Below the pieces are notes generated by a model. That model was not told the origin of the DNA and did no database searches. It saw nothing but the letters and a program-made list of their open reading frames with translations. Shown here piece after piece: positions 1 through 11,290 of a stretch of 64,000 nucleotides of DNA. A program made the translations under genes and the position numbers. The stretch covers positions 8,595,631 through 8,659,630 of the forward strand of contig OX155955.1 in assembly GCA_944548615.1 (NCBI GenBank). Reading direction: 5' to 3'. This DNA is from Micropterix aruncella. Lineage: Eukaryota; Arthropoda; Insecta; Lepidoptera; Micropterigidae. Position 1 is the first letter of the stretch. Each line of letters opens with the position of its first letter.

Positions 1-1
1 A

Positions 2-2474
2 TATAGAAGTCCGGAGTCAGATTTTCACACCTTCTTAAATACCCTAGAGATAGTACTTGACAAGTTAGCTAGGGATTCATCCAAAATAATACTGTGTGCC
101 GATTTTAACGTTAATTTTTCAGAAAAATCTAATAATGGCGATACTTTAATGGATCTTTGCTTGTCTTATAATTTAATCAGAACTATAGACTTCCCTACGC
201 GAACGACAGCTAGCAGCAGTAAATGCATAGATAATATATTTACTAACTCTGATAAATTTTCCGTTCAGCCAGTCAGCTGCGGACTATTGGATCATGGCGG
301 ACAAATGATTGCCATTAAGTATAGCAATGTAGTCAAAAAACTGGCACAGAATGTTAGCAGAAGAAAAGTAACGGCAAAAAACCTTAATATTTTCCAGACA
401 GCCTTGACAGAAAATGATTTTATCGCTTCCACGAATGATGCTGATCATCTGTATGGTGAGTTCTTCAGATGGTATCTCGCTGCATTGGATAGCTCAATTC
501 CCGTGAGGCAATCGACTCAGAAACTTTCAAAAACTTTTAATGACTGGGCAACACCGGGAATCAAGATATCCAAACAGCGGATGCTGCATCTGAATGAAAT
601 ACAGAAAAATAGTAATGATACCATAGTTCTCGAATACATCAAAGCATACAAAAAGACATACAAAAAAGTAGTATGGTTTGCTAAGCAGAAATATTTAAAA
701 TATACTATAGATAATTCAGTTAATAAAATCAAGGCTGCCTGGAATATCATTAAAAAGAATGTACACGGAACCAAACGGGTAATAATTGCGTACGCCTCAA
801 CGTCAATGGCAGTAGTATAGATGATGCGACAACGGTTGCAGAACTTTTTAATGACTATTTCAGCTCTATACCCTTAAATACCAGCTGCCAGAATAAGGGA
901 AATCACTCAGCTTTAGGCCTGCTTGAGGACTATCGTAATAAAAATCCAAATTCATTGTTATTCTCCCCCACCAATTCCTCTGAAATAATTAAAGTTGCTA
1001 AATCACTTAAAATGAAAAATTCAACATACCTATGGAATATATCCACCAAAATCCTAAAGAGTTCTGTAACCGTAATCTCGCACAATCTATCTTTTATATT
1101 TAATCGATGCATGGAACATGGATTCTTTCCCACCGAAATGAAGATGGCCAAAGTAGTGCCGATATTTAAAAAAGGTTGCCCTGAAGACAGAGATAATTAT
1201 CGACCCATATCGCTTTTACCAGTTTTCAGCAAAATTGTTGAAAAATTACTTCTTATCCGACTTGTTAATTTCTTTGCTGAAAACCAAATCCTGTCTAAAA
1301 AACAATTTGGATTTCAAAAAAATCTCTCTACGCAAGATGCAATCGCCAGTCTAATTAAAAAAACACTACTTGGGGTAGACAATATGAAAAAAAACCGTAG
1401 GCATTTTCTGTGACCTCTCTAAGGCTTTTGATTGCGTAGACCACTCAATTCTACTTGAAAAATTGGAATATTACGGCATTAGGAATAAGGAACTGCAACT
1501 CATGGAATCTTATTTGCAAGAACGCACTCAGATTACGCAAGTCGAAAATAGCAAGAGCGCGCCACAGAATATCCGCAAAGGTGTTCCTCAAGGATCGATA
1601 CTTGGACCATTTCTCTTCCTCGTCTCTATATTAATGACATCCCAGAGTGCCTGAAATCCGTGGATGATGAAATCATTTTATTCGCCGATGATACTTCACT
1701 TTTTTTTAGCGATAAAAATAAAGACACTTTGGCCCAAAGAATAAAAGAAACAATAGACAGGCTTAGTATATGGTTCCAAGTTAATAAATTGTCACTTAAC
1801 GTAAATAAATCAAAATCAATATGCTTCTCTTTGCGGCCGTCTGATTATAACGAAATAGACGTATACTTTGGGTCTGACCAACTAGAAAATGTCTCCTCCA
1901 CGAAATTTCTCGGATTAGAAATCGATCAAAAATTACAATGGTCTGATCACTTAAATGATCTCAGTAAAAAAATATGCAGTGCCATATTCGCCATTAGAAA
2001 GATACGAAGTTTATGCGGTTTTGAAGCAGCGAAATCCGTTTATTTTGCATATTTCCACTCCCTAATAACGTATGGCCTACTGTTTTGGGGAATGGCACCA
2101 AACTCAAAAAGAATTTTTCTCCTCCAGAAAAGAGCGGTACCTACTCAGTTTATATAGAGTCTCACCAAGAAGTTCTTGTAAGCCGCTATTTGTAAAATCA
2201 GGAATAATGACTATTTTCTTCTTACATCTACCAAAATATTATGTACGCTCGTAGACACCTAACAGAAGCTCCGGTGAATAGTGATTTTCATCATCACGAT
2301 ACGAGGAATAAATCCAATCTCCACATAAACCGACAGCGACTTAGCAAAGTGCGAAACAGTTTTATTCACCAAAATTTGTCCTTCTATAATAAGATTCCAG
2401 AGCAAATGAAAAGCCTTGGAGAGGACCAATTTAAAAAGATAATTATACATAATTTGGTAAGAAACCCAATTTAA
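2..2474 (+). pseudogene. LINE ORF2 pseudogene: AP endonuclease + reverse transcriptase
   Basis: The reading frame is already open at base 2, with the endonuclease motifs YRSP and then CADFNVNF (catalytic Asp/Asn), and an LDHGG stretch in place of the usual SDH near 290. It runs to a stop at 818-820. A +1 shift near 775-780 restores the frame into the RT region (FNDYFSS, then NYRPISLLPVFSKIVEKLL near 1195-1245). Another break near 1395 leads to palm motif A (FCDLSKAFDCVDH), then GVPQGSILGP near 1580-1610. A further break near 1622 gives motif C, FADDTSLFF, at 1681-1707. After a stop at 2157 a C-terminal stretch (2241-2474) follows in another frame. ORF2 encodes the nicking and target-primed reverse transcription enzyme. 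With at least four frame breaks this copy cannot be active. No ATG start is meaningful because the 5' end is missing. Confidence 0.88.
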
Positions 2475-2901
2475 GGTATACCATAAATTGGGTTTCCCAA
2501 CTCCCTTATAAGGGAGTTTGAAAATTCTGAGTTTATTTTCCATGTTGATGATTAATGAAATGCGTAAAGTTTTAAACATAATGGTATTATGATAGCTGAC
2601 ATTCTAATTTTCATATAACTAAATTCATTTTTAAAAAAAAAAACGAAGGCATATTGCTGGATTGGCAATAAAATATATATTTTTTGATTATTCTACATAG
2701 AATTTGCATTTCTATTTTAATATATTATTCTCCCTGACTCATCGCATTAGCATATTTTGATTATTTGTATATAGGTAATATTGAATATAATATTACAGCC
2801 ATGACAACTATCACGATAGTTATGTTTATAATAATGAAATTTTTAGCATTTAATTTTGTGACGCATCCAAGTGTAGGAATGCCTATCTACTGGAGTAGTT
2901 G

Positions 2902-2923
2902 ATTGTATTGTATTGTATTGTAT
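2902..2923 (+). repeat. (ATTGT)n tail of the LINE
   Basis: Four to five copies of the pentamer ATTGT follow the LINE 3' UTR directly. It is the likely 3' terminus produced at retrotransposition, although a short independent microsatellite cannot be excluded. Confidence 0.7.
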
Positions 2924-2925
2924 CG

Positions 2926-3806
2926 CCTTCTCTAGCCAAATTCTACATTAAAAGAGTTTTAATCGGTCTCTACGATAACCACGTTGTCGGCTTTGTAGCA
3001 CTGTGTTACATCGCGTCAGTTACGAGTCATGATAATAGTGTTTAACTGATTCGTGTGCTGCTTTTATTTATATTTTCATTGATTTTTCCATATTAAGGTG
3101 TTTTATTTGTACTTTCTATTTTTCTTTATACTTTCTTTATCTTCTAATTAACATTTACACATATGAAGAAGGTTCACTCCAATTCGACTATGTCATTTTT
3201 GAGATACATTTAATTATCCCTCTGTCGGGCGCACCTGATTTAACAGGCACAGGTTGCAAAATTTTTGACCCTCCTTTTCATAGCGGTGTTTTATGCCGTA
3301 CCTTTCACCTCCCAGTACCTTCCTATACCTTTCTGTCTCGCGGCGGCACATTGAATCCCCATACTCAGTATCATACCCGACGCCGTAGAGAGTAGGCGCA
3401 TTGTCCGTGGTCTATCAGAATCATTGCGGTCGATATCTTCATTTTTTTTAACGTGCGTATATCGTAAATCATTTCGTCACAATTGTATGTTTAACTTATT
3501 TTAAAATATAATAAAGCAAATTTTAATTGTATTTAAAAGTGTTACAATAACGTTTTTTACCGTATTTTTAGGCTTGAATATTAATAAGGTTTATGTCTAT
3601 TTAGAAATTTTCATTCGTTTTGGTTTTTTATCTTTTGCGGTTATTAAACGTATTTTTGCATCAAATTTCACTAATTCCCTTAGGTCAGTGATTACTTTGG
3701 AGAGCTGATATAATAATAATTTTATAATACAGGTGGTTAATATGAGACATTTTCAAACATTGCGCCCGAATTCATGGGTGTGCTTGACGTAGGGTTAAAT
3801 TTGTTA
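2926..3806. other. Intergenic, nothing recognised
   Basis: About 880 bp without a supported gene. A moderately GC-rich stretch at about 3220-3420 stands out from AT-rich surroundings but has no open frame and no motif that I recognise. Confidence 0.5.
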
Positions 3807-3905
3807 CCTGATTTCTCGTATTTATATCGCAGGTTTGAGTGATCCAAAATATCTAAACAATTTCATATCAAAAGTCATTTCCACTGTCTTCTTCGATTAT
3901 TCTTA
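3807..3905. repeat. Dispersed repeat flanking a MITE, copy 1
   Basis: This ~99-bp segment, beginning CCTGATTTCTCGTATTTATA, is closely repeated at 10888-10986. In both places it ends at a TTA immediately followed by the same MITE terminus. Either a MITE was already resident in a larger repeat when it spread, or this sequence belongs to the mobile unit. Confidence 0.75.
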
Positions 3906-3956
3906 TGGGCTCTCTAGACGATCAAGCATGCTTGTCAAGCATTGCGTCACGGGCCC
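3906..3956. mobile_element. Minimal (51-bp) copy of TTA-flanked MITE
   Basis: It is flanked by TTA on both sides (3903-3905 and 3957-3959). It starts TGGGCTCTCTAGACGATCAA like the ~305-bp copies at 10987 and 17057, then ends at GGGCCC. Almost the entire interior and right arm are missing, leaving one arm and a few end bases. TTA duplications and GGG-starting ends suggest the PIF/Harbinger group (inference). Confidence 0.65.
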
Positions 3957-4214
3957 TTACAGATGGTTCGTACAACATCTTATAAACTTGCTATATAAAG
4001 GAATCTGTGGAAACATTGAAATCTTAACCGATGGCCAATCGTCAATCTGCCACATTTAATGCCATCTCATCGACCACTTTTCAAAGAAGAAATTCGTCAA
4101 TTTCGACCGAATTAAAAAGCACGTGGCCAAAGTAATATTAACTAAACCTAAAGAATAAGTAGAAATTTGCTAATGGATCAATTTATTTGTTTCAACGTGG
4201 CGTAGTGACGCCAC

Positions 4215-4320
4215 AAAATGAAAGAAGATATGCTTTTGATTGCTGTATACTTGGACTTTTCAGACACATTCAATGAAGAAGAACTCTTTCATAGATATCT
4301 TGAACATAACTCCAATAGCC
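4215..4320 (+). pseudogene. Possible LINE reverse-transcriptase scrap (motif A-like)
   Basis: One frame reads AVYLDFSDTFNEEELFHRYLE, which resembles the RT palm motif A region (consensus style VYLDFSKAFD). No neighbouring RT motifs are visible and the sequence then runs into an AT-rich duplication. This is a weak, single-motif assignment. Confidence 0.25.
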
Positions 4321-4418
4321 TTCAATATCTAATATATTATCTATATCTACTTCAATATCCAATATGTATATATTATATCTTTTATTATCTCTATCTACTT
4401 CAATATCCAATATCTATA
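4320..4418. repeat. Short AT-rich direct duplication
   Basis: A 29-bp segment at 4337-4365 containing CTACTTCAATATCCAATAT is repeated with one change at 4385-4413, and a partial third copy lies at 4320-4335. It looks like local slippage or duplication and has no coding meaning. Confidence 0.8.
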
Positions 4419-4429
4419 TAACTCCAATA

Positions 4430-5780
4430 TTTTTATTGTCTAAAGATAATAACAAAAGTCGCAAATAATCCACATGAATCAGGAATGAAAAACCTAAAAA
4501 TAAGTGTGATATAATGACAATAATAATAAAAGTATATACATATTATTTTGTTTCCACCATATACTTATTTTATTATAAGTGTCTAATACTTTAGGCCCAG
4601 TTAACGTTTTCTCACTAGAGCATTTTTTTATTATATGAAAGTTTTAATTATGTATGTTTTAGTCATCACAAAGTGATGATTGATAGTACTAGATTGATAA
4701 AGCTATTGGTGTTTTTTAATTACATGTTATACATTTTTAATAAATTGACACGTTATAAAAAGAATTCTAAGAGTATGTATAAAAACCTACTTTAAATTTC
4801 TGCATTACGATATAGGTCGTTTAATTTCATTGTACGAAATGAAATATTCAAATATTTTGTTTTGCCGTAATGGGATTAAATTTAGGGTAATTGTATATAT
4901 TGAATGAAATAAATGCCTATGACTATGACGAAATTCCCTGAAATCAATATCGATAACAACGCTCAACGGCGAATAATATTTTATGTGATGATTGCAAATT
5001 ATTTCCGCTGCCAAGATTCGCCGGTGCTTCGAAGTGTCAACGACTTGGCACAACTCCCGAAGTATGCACGTAGTTTATTAGTTTGCTTATTAAGCTCTTG
5101 CACGGAGGCCCCCAAGAACATTCAACGGCTGACTTATACAAATGCTGCGAATTGAACTTTGTATTCAATTGTTTTCAATTGCTCTCAATTATTGGCTTTC
5201 GATCACCGGTGTACTTTTCAGAATGATCTTTGAAGTTTACCAGCGCGATTAGAAAAATACAAAAATTGAGACAAATACCCTTTATGTAGTGGAAGACGCT
5301 AAAATACTACAATATAACTATTTTTATCAATACGATAATATATACACAGTATACCAGACAGTAGCTTCTCTTAGAACAAAATTGAAATCGAAGCAAGTGA
5401 GGCAAGAAATCTTAAGGCCTAGCACTAATCGTAATATGATTACTCGTCTTCTTCTTGAAGCATCGTCCCGGCCACATTTACGGTGCCCCGGCGACGCAGA
5501 TGCTATTATGCTACGGAAGATGCTATTATGCTATAAAATGATCAATGGGACTCGGGTCAGGACTGAATGGTTGATGGTCCATTAATCCGTACTTCAAAAC
5601 TTCGTTGTTTTTCGAGAGGTACGAGAGCTCGCATCATCGCAGTGTAGGCTAATGCGACGTTTCGGTTTACCATAATTATATACCAATCTGTATAAACCAT
5701 GCTCTGTTCTTGCGAGACAATTGTGGCAACATGTATTAATTTTAAGACGAATCCTTGGATTATTTTCTTCGATACGCTGC
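4430..5780. other. Intergenic, nothing recognised
   Basis: AT-rich sequence with only short chance frames (for example 4913-5155 and 5289-5585). None shows a domain, codon bias or homology that I recognise. A small direct duplication (AGATGCTATTATGCTA) lies near 5499-5533. Confidence 0.5.
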
Positions 5781-5784
5781 GAAA

Positions 5785-6027
5785 ACGGCCCCGTGGACGC
5801 CTGTTCTTAAATTGTAATTCCGAGTTCGATTCCCGGCTGGGTCACCATTTTTCGTTGAGATTAATTTATCGGAATTGCACTTTTAATTATGTCGACCGAA
5901 TGCAATAACAAGATACACACTTACACATACGTACGCATACATATAAAGCACTTCATAGTAGTGTTGATTGTAAGAGATTGTCGTATGATAATATACCCGC
6001 CTATTGTAAAATTTCACAATTAAAATT
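5785..6027 (+). mobile_element. tRNA-derived SINE, copy 1
   Basis: A pol III B-box-like GAGTTCGATTCCCGG at about 5822-5836 sits just before GGCTGGGTCACC, and a GTGGACGC stretch 30 bp upstream may be an A-box remnant. Body and 3' end (TTGTAAGAGATTGTCGTATG, then a CCCGCC block and TTTCACAAT) match the copies at 8815, 15822/16600 and 30125. SINEs are non-coding and borrow LINE enzymes. The tRNA origin is inferred from the box spacing; the parent tRNA was not identified. Confidence 0.75.
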
Positions 6028-6309
6028 AGAAAACAAATAAACAATACTCTGTATGTTAAAACTCTCTTTCAAAGAACCAAACAGCTTATTTTTTTTACAT
6101 TTGTGTTCATTTCAGTGTATATCCACGATTCCTTTTAAATGCCACTTAGAGGCAGAGTCTATAAAAATTAAAACGAGGAATAATAACAAACTATGGCTGT
6201 ACTTCATATTTCATCACTACAGTGGGTTCATATTTCTGTTCCTCAAGTTTTTTAAGTTGTCACTCAGATGAACGAAACAATGAGATTGGCACGTGGCACA
6301 TTGAGGTCG

Positions 6310-6790
6310 GCGCAGTTACTCCGGCTCCCCGTATTTTCAATCATTTCTCCGCCTGACACACGACTGAATCAAGAAACCGTCCGGAAATTAAGAAATCTAT
6401 AGAGTAGCTCATTACCTGTCAAAGAACGCCTCACAGACCTCCCTTGCTATCGACTGAAGTCTTAAAGATTCTTATGGAAAGACATCGTCATAAGTGACGA
6501 CTAACGAGAAGCTTGGACATCTTCAGTCGAAAATAAACACCTCGTCAACGACCAAAATATCCAAGTCCTAGGTTACAATCGTCCGCCCAGGCAATGGTCT
6601 ACCTTAATTCGTTTCCGCACAGGTAACAGGCGTTGAGCGGCAACCATAACTAAACTTTGCACTAAATCCTGGATGTGTTGGCGACAAATGGCCAGGAGAC
6701 GATGAGTCGCATCACACAATGTTCAATATGGGTTTGATGATGGAATCGTAGGCCTTGTAGGATTAGCGAAGCAATTAATGTTTTTATACT
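6310..6790 (+). pseudogene. Decayed LINE ORF2 C-terminus
   Basis: The plus-strand frame from about 6583 reads PPRQWSTLIRFRTGNRR, then two in-frame stops, and ends YGFDDGIVGLVGLAKQL. The W-x2-L-x2-x-RTG pattern is the conserved 'WxxLNRxRTG' segment downstream of the RT in many insect Jockey/R1-type ORF2 proteins. Further upstream, phrases such as RLPDTRLNQETV and LWKDIV fit the same region with frame breaks. No RT core or tail is recognisable. Confidence 0.5.
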
Positions 6791-7680
6791 AAATAATTAG
6801 ATTCAAATTAAAGGATGCTACTAATAACGAGCTATATATGAATAATAAGGAACCTTTTAACCATATTTAATTTATTGGTCAATTTATTTGTTTAATTATT
6901 TATAGATTTATTTATTTACTTATTAATAGATTTAATATGAGTCGGTTAGTTAGTTATTTCATTTAAATAAATCTTTTTTAGTTTTTAGGAATACATGTAC
7001 AATCTAAATGAAGAAAAACAAAGATAAAATTAAAGTCACTATGTTTTAAATACTATTTATCACCCGAGAATAGAAGATATAAACCCTGCCCTAGTGGGGT
7101 GATAAAATCCACCAAAATGTCTTTCCATCAGCTTCGCAAAAAAAATGGTTTTTTATACCCTTTTTTGTCAAAATCTGTTTGTTACTTTTATTGCATTTTT
7201 TTATTTTAAAAATAATAATGCGAATTCTTTTTTAATACTATTTATATTTTGTATCATTTTATTATATGACGCTATCGCTAACACAACGCCATATGTGTTA
7301 TTAAGAAATACGATTCATCACTTGAGTCGATGCCAAAAACAGCATTCGAGTGCCGGGTAGACCGGCATCAATTACCACGAGAGGCTTTCTTTCTCTTCGG
7401 CGAAATTATGCGGTATCCAACAAGAAATTAGACGTCTTAGGCTCAACTTTGGTCGAGGAACGGATGGTGTTCTGCCTAAAGGAAGCACGCCCAAATAGAC
7501 ATTCTGATTGCAGCTTAGAGAGCTGATTTAGAAACATACTCGCGTAAATAGTAACATACTCAGCCAGTTATTAGACCTTCTTAGAGGACTATCTGTAATC
7601 CTCTAAGACATTTGTGATAAATTATGAAGCTGAAAGTTCTCTCGTCAATTCCATTTTTTATCGACACGACAATCTCCCAC
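6790..7680. other. Intergenic, nothing recognised
   Basis: AT-rich, with TTTA-type stretches near 6880-6940. The open frame at 7145-7360 is hydrophobic only because of T-rich composition, so I do not call it a gene. Confidence 0.5.
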
Positions 7681-7827
7681 TATACTATGTTATATTACTT
7701 TGTTGCACTATACTATGTTGCCCTAACTAACTATACTAAGTATACTATGTTAATTTTCTATAAACAACCATATTTTAATTGATTGAGCGGCTTGACTGCG
7801 TTCTTTCGTGAGCTAATATTGGAAAAT

Positions 7828-7911
7828 AATTCATGCGAACGTTATTTATTCATGCGAACGTTATTATTCATGCGAACGTTATTATTCATGCGAAATAATT
7901 CATGCGAAGAG
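7828..7911. repeat. Minisatellite, ~18-bp unit (ATTCATGCGAACGTTATT)
   Basis: Three full units and one or two partial units of ATTCATGCGAACGTTATT occur in tandem. Just upstream (7680-7765) are irregular copies of TATACTATGTT. Both are simple tandem expansions without coding content. Confidence 0.85.
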
Positions 7912-8171
7912 CGGAATGTAAAATATTTATTATCTTTTCCTGCACAAAAACGACTTTCCGCGCATATAGTTGTATAACACTAGCCAACAGTGAAAATGTA
8001 ACAAGAACAAAGTCAGTTGTTCTGTACTAATTCGACCACGCCGATTACGAAAACGACCATGAAAATCCCCGATTATATGTATTTTTTTAAAGTGTTCAAA
8101 AACTTCCTTGGAGATCATAAGGCAGAAAACCATAATGATCTTGTAGACATCTTCTGCAGTGCTACGACGAT

Positions 8172-8540
8172 ACAGTGCTACAAAAAGTCACCAATAAGGA
8201 CGTTTCACGGCGTGTCGGCCAAAAACGCAAGCTATCGCAGATATTCGAACAACGCAAAGCTGAATACCTGGGTCAAATGCATAGGCTCGACAGATATGAA
8301 CTCCTGCAACTCATTATGATAAAAAAAATTGAAGGGAAGAGGAGACCTGTCCGAAGATGGAAATCTTGGTTGCGGAACATTCGAGAATGGACCGGAATTA
8401 CGGGTGTCACCGAAATGTTCTGCCTGGCGAAGGACAAAAAGAAGTATGCAGAGCTGACTGCCAACCTTCACTAGTTGAAGAGTCACCCTAAGAAGAAGAT
8501 TAGAACTCAGAAATCATACATGCAATAATAAAATTAAAAA
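8172..8540 (+). pseudogene. RTE-like LINE ORF2 C-terminus and 3' end
   Basis: The frame 8175-8474 encodes a 99-residue tail with YLGQMHRLDRYELLQLI, KIEGKRRPVRRWKSWLRNI and then REWTG. The H-R/-D-x-YELLQLI and 'KIEGKR-P-RR-KSWL-NIREW' segments are the hallmark C-terminus of ORF2 in RTE-type and related insect LINEs. Just after the stop, CCTAAGAAGAAGA is the typical short 3' UTR ending of RTE elements, followed by an A-rich stretch. Upstream the frame is broken and no RT core remains, so this is a strongly 5'-truncated copy. Confidence 0.75.
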
Positions 8541-8811
8541 AAATCTTATAGAAAAGTCACAATAAATATATATATATATTTTAAATCACCAGAGTTCCAA
8601 AGACATTAACAATATTTTTTTTAAAATACGTTATAATTTTAATTAAGAATCTGATGTCTCAATAATATGGAAAAAATATAATTTATAAATTATACGTATT
8701 CGATAATTTATAAAATGCTTTTGAATTCATGGGGCACATATGTCCCATGGTCCTTAAAGCGTTAATTAAATCACGGATGTATGTTTTATATTTTTGTTTT
8801 ACTCTTTAATG

Positions 8812-9020
8812 TGAAATCACAATGGGCGGGTTTATTGTCATATGACAATCTCTTACAACCAACCCTACTATGACGTGTTTAAATGTATGTGTACGTGTAA
8901 CATGTGTGTAAGTGTGTGTCTTGTTATTGCATTCGATCGATAGAATTGAAAATGCAATTCCGTTAATTTTATCCCAACGGAAAATGGTGACCCAGCCGGG
9001 AATCGAACCCAGGATTTTAC
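8812..9020 (-). mobile_element. tRNA-derived SINE, copy 2
   Basis: The reverse strand carries the B-box GGGTTCGATTCCC (plus strand 8998-9010) followed by GGCTGGGTCACCATTTTCCG. The 3' part includes the perfect palindrome ATTGTCATATGACAAT at 8834-8849, just before the CCCGCC block. A (GT)-rich middle (8885-8925) corresponds to the CA-rich stretch of copy 1. This is the best preserved copy of the family in the window. Confidence 0.8.
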
Positions 9021-9582
9021 AATGTAATCAAATTATAAAGTAAAAAAATCAATACGATGTTATTATGTGAGTGTCGCTTGGACTAAGGGGCGAAATGAGT
9101 TGTTCTAAAAAGGGCATTCCCATGATTATGATTCAAATCACGTGCCCGCATGACAAGCACGTATTTTTAAATTGAAAACGGTGCGAAAAGGAGCAATCAG
9201 TGTATCTTTGATATATATCCGGGTCACCGTCATTCTCGTTCATGATTGAAGTAAATTTAATATATTCGCTGTTTTTCACTTATCTTCGAAATTCCCCCGA
9301 AGGCTCCTTCATTAAAATTTCATGGCCGTGCCGGCATTCGCGGGAGGAAATAACATTCTTTTTAAAAATCCTTATAAAGGATCGGTAAAGATTTCAGTCA
9401 TGGATGAAATTGAAGTAGCGACGGGGATTTAATATTAAGGATGGTAGGTAGATAATATAATTTGGAGGTTTGGCCTTTATTTTGATTTTGAGAAGCCATA
9501 AATTTTGGGATATGAAAGGAAAGTTTGATATTTAAGGCCTGCTAGTTAGATACTTGTAGATAGAAATTCTTTATTGCACATT
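9021..9582. other. Intergenic, nothing recognised
   Basis: About 560 bp of AT-rich sequence between the SINE and the piggyBac element. I see no frame, repeat or RNA gene that I can support. Confidence 0.5.
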
Positions 9583-10520
9583 TTAACCCTTTGTAGCCCA
9601 GGATTTTCAAACAAAATATAATGTTGATAATGAGATAGGTTTAGGCAAATAAAAAAACACGTATTTCTCAGAAATTTCAAAATATTTATTATTAAATATT
9701 TATTTGACATTTAAGGGAATATGACATTACTGTAACATTGAGTTGAACGTATAAAAAAATATTTATGTTGTATGGAAAAAATTTAAACATTTATTTGGTT
9801 TATTATAGCATAATGCTACACTGCATTTTTCGCAAATTGTTTGTGAAACGCCAGTGCACTTGGGAATCTTGCAACGTATCCTTCTTTTAACCCAAATCGG
9901 CCAATGACCGACCTGGTCCTGCCTTACTGCCAATGGAGGAACATGTTGCGCAGGGTCCTTATGTTTTTTGGCTTGAATTTCGTCTTCTAAAAACCTTCGA
10001 CTCTTGATGTTAGGCTTCAGGTCAAGCTCGCATTAGGTCTCGCCTATCTCAAGTCTAAATTCTGCTGAAGACAATTGTTTGCCGTTAAGATATTTTGCCT
10101 TCCTTACTCTTCGGTATAATAACCAATAATTTGCCATAGTCAGTTCCAGTAAATGTTAGAACATCCTAACTTGCCATCTATTGCTTCGAAATTTTGAATG
10201 GATAAAATTATATTCTTACCTACAGGTTTCCACGAAAACCACACAATTGTATAAACTTTTTATGTTTTTTTATCAGTCATTCAACACCTGCCTTAGTTCT
10301 AATTTACCACTTCTATCAACGCGCAAGATTTAAACTCACATAAGTCGCTTATTTACACTATCTATGATTTCTACTCGATACTAAGTGGTAGGGTACAGTG
10401 CTAGACAGCACTGCTAGACAGATTCAAATGAACTACATGAATTTAGTACCTTATTTAGGGAGATTTTAGGGGGATTAGTAGTTTGTTAGAGAAATGTCAC
10501 AAGAAGCTACAAAGGGTTAA
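9583..10520 (-). mobile_element. Internally deleted piggyBac-type transposon with TTAA target duplication
   Basis: TTAA at 9583-9586 is followed by CCCTTTGTAGC (9587-9597), and GCTACAAAGGG (10506-10516) is followed by TTAA (10517-10520). This gives perfect 11-bp terminal inverted repeats with the TTAA duplication diagnostic of piggyBac insertion. The ~930-bp interior keeps only the 3' part of a transposase on the minus strand. A full transposase needs roughly 1.7 kb or more, so this is a non-autonomous deletion derivative. Confidence 0.9.
9763..10200 (-). pseudogene. piggyBac transposase C-terminus (DDE_Tnp_1_7 tail with cysteine-rich finger)
   Basis: Read on the minus strand from about 10200 to a stop at 9765-9763, the frame gives SNRWQVRMF, a stop, then HLLELTMANYWLLYRR (family style 'NxWLLYRR'). 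A second in-frame TAA follows after RLEIGET. The end is CKIPKC-x6-CEKC-x4-LC-x7-C-x2-FH, the cysteine/histidine-rich C-terminal domain that binds piggyBac ends. The catalytic aspartates lie further upstream and are absent. Two stops plus the missing N-terminal two thirds make it inactive. It sits inside the TTAA-flanked element and has the expected orientation. Confidence 0.85.
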
Positions 10521-10887
10521 AACAAAATTTACATAAAACAATTGTTTAAATTACAATTTACATATAACCTATTGTTTAAATTACCATCTATTACAGACAT
10601 TCTTTGTGGAAGGGAAATAATTTAAGTGCCAGTAGAGTAATAAAACCAAAAATCTTAATTCTTAACAAAATACAATCAAATAACAAAAAACCTAATTATT
10701 TATAAAAGTAATTTACCCTCCAACCGCGGGCGAAACGCACTTACGCGTTTAGCTCCTACCATGCAAAATCGCGGGGCATGCTATTATAGCGTTCCGTATG
10801 TTTTCTGGGTAATGTCTGCGTTTGGAGACGTTATTTCCTTGTCATCATAGACAATCGGTATTTCCACGTTCACAAGTTAAGGGCTCG

Positions 10888-10986
10888 CCTGATTTCTCGT
10901 ATTTATATCGCAGGTTCGAGTGATCAAAAATACCTAAACAATTTCATGTCATAAGTCATTTCTACTGTCTCCTTCGATTTTTCTTA
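10888..10986. repeat. Dispersed repeat flanking a MITE, copy 2
   Basis: Near-identical to 3807-3905 and likewise abuts the left end of the TTA-flanked MITE at the same nucleotide. Confidence 0.75.
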
Positions 10987-11290
10987 TGGGCTCTCTAGAC
11001 GATCAAGCATGCGTGTCAAGCATTGAGTCGCGATATCGTAAACCGCAGGAAATATGCAAATATATTTTTTTAAATATTTACTAAAAATGTCTAATTTGTA
11101 GTTTTATACCAGGGAGTCACCTTAATCATCAATCAATTACGTCTAATTAACGTGACTTCCTGGTATAAACTACAAAATTAGGCATTTTTCGTAAAGATAA
11201 AATAAAAATGTATAATTCCTGCGGTTCACGGTCCCCTCCCAGCCCGCGCCGCGATGCTTGACAAGCATGCTTGATCGTCTAGAGAGCCCC
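10987..11290. mobile_element. Foldback MITE with TTA duplication, copy 2
   Basis: It is flanked by TTA (10984-10986, 11291-11293). The arms GGGCTCTCTAGACGATCAAG and its complement bound a nearly full-length palindrome. The inner arms contain TACCAGGGAGTCAC and its complement around an ACGTCTAATTAACGT-like centre. Length is 304 bp with no coding capacity. TTA duplication with GGG-starting ends suggests PIF/Harbinger mobilisation (inference). Confidence 0.85.

Larger units (their letters stand above)
1..2925 (+). mobile_element. Non-LTR retrotransposon (LINE, CR1/Jockey-like group), truncated by window edge
   Basis: The block reads as the 3' two thirds of a LINE: endonuclease C-terminal half, reverse transcriptase, C-terminal region, a ~430-bp AT-rich 3' UTR and a terminal (ATTGT)n run at 2902-2923. 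A pentamer tail instead of poly(A) is typical of several LINE clades and marks the probable 3' end. The 5' part lies outside the window. The clade call is an inference from the RT motif style and could be wrong within the CR1/Jockey superfamily. Confidence 0.85.

Noticed and set aside
149..820. Treating the 223-codon frame as a stand-alone host protein
   Set aside because: It is open upstream to base 2 with endonuclease motifs and leads into RT motifs, so it is part of a broken LINE ORF2.
5824..5836. A functional tRNA gene
   Set aside because: A B-box is present but the acceptor stem and cloverleaf do not close, and the flanks match other SINE copies.
7828..7911. A CRISPR-like array
   Set aside because: Units are contiguous with no unique spacers, and the window is eukaryotic.
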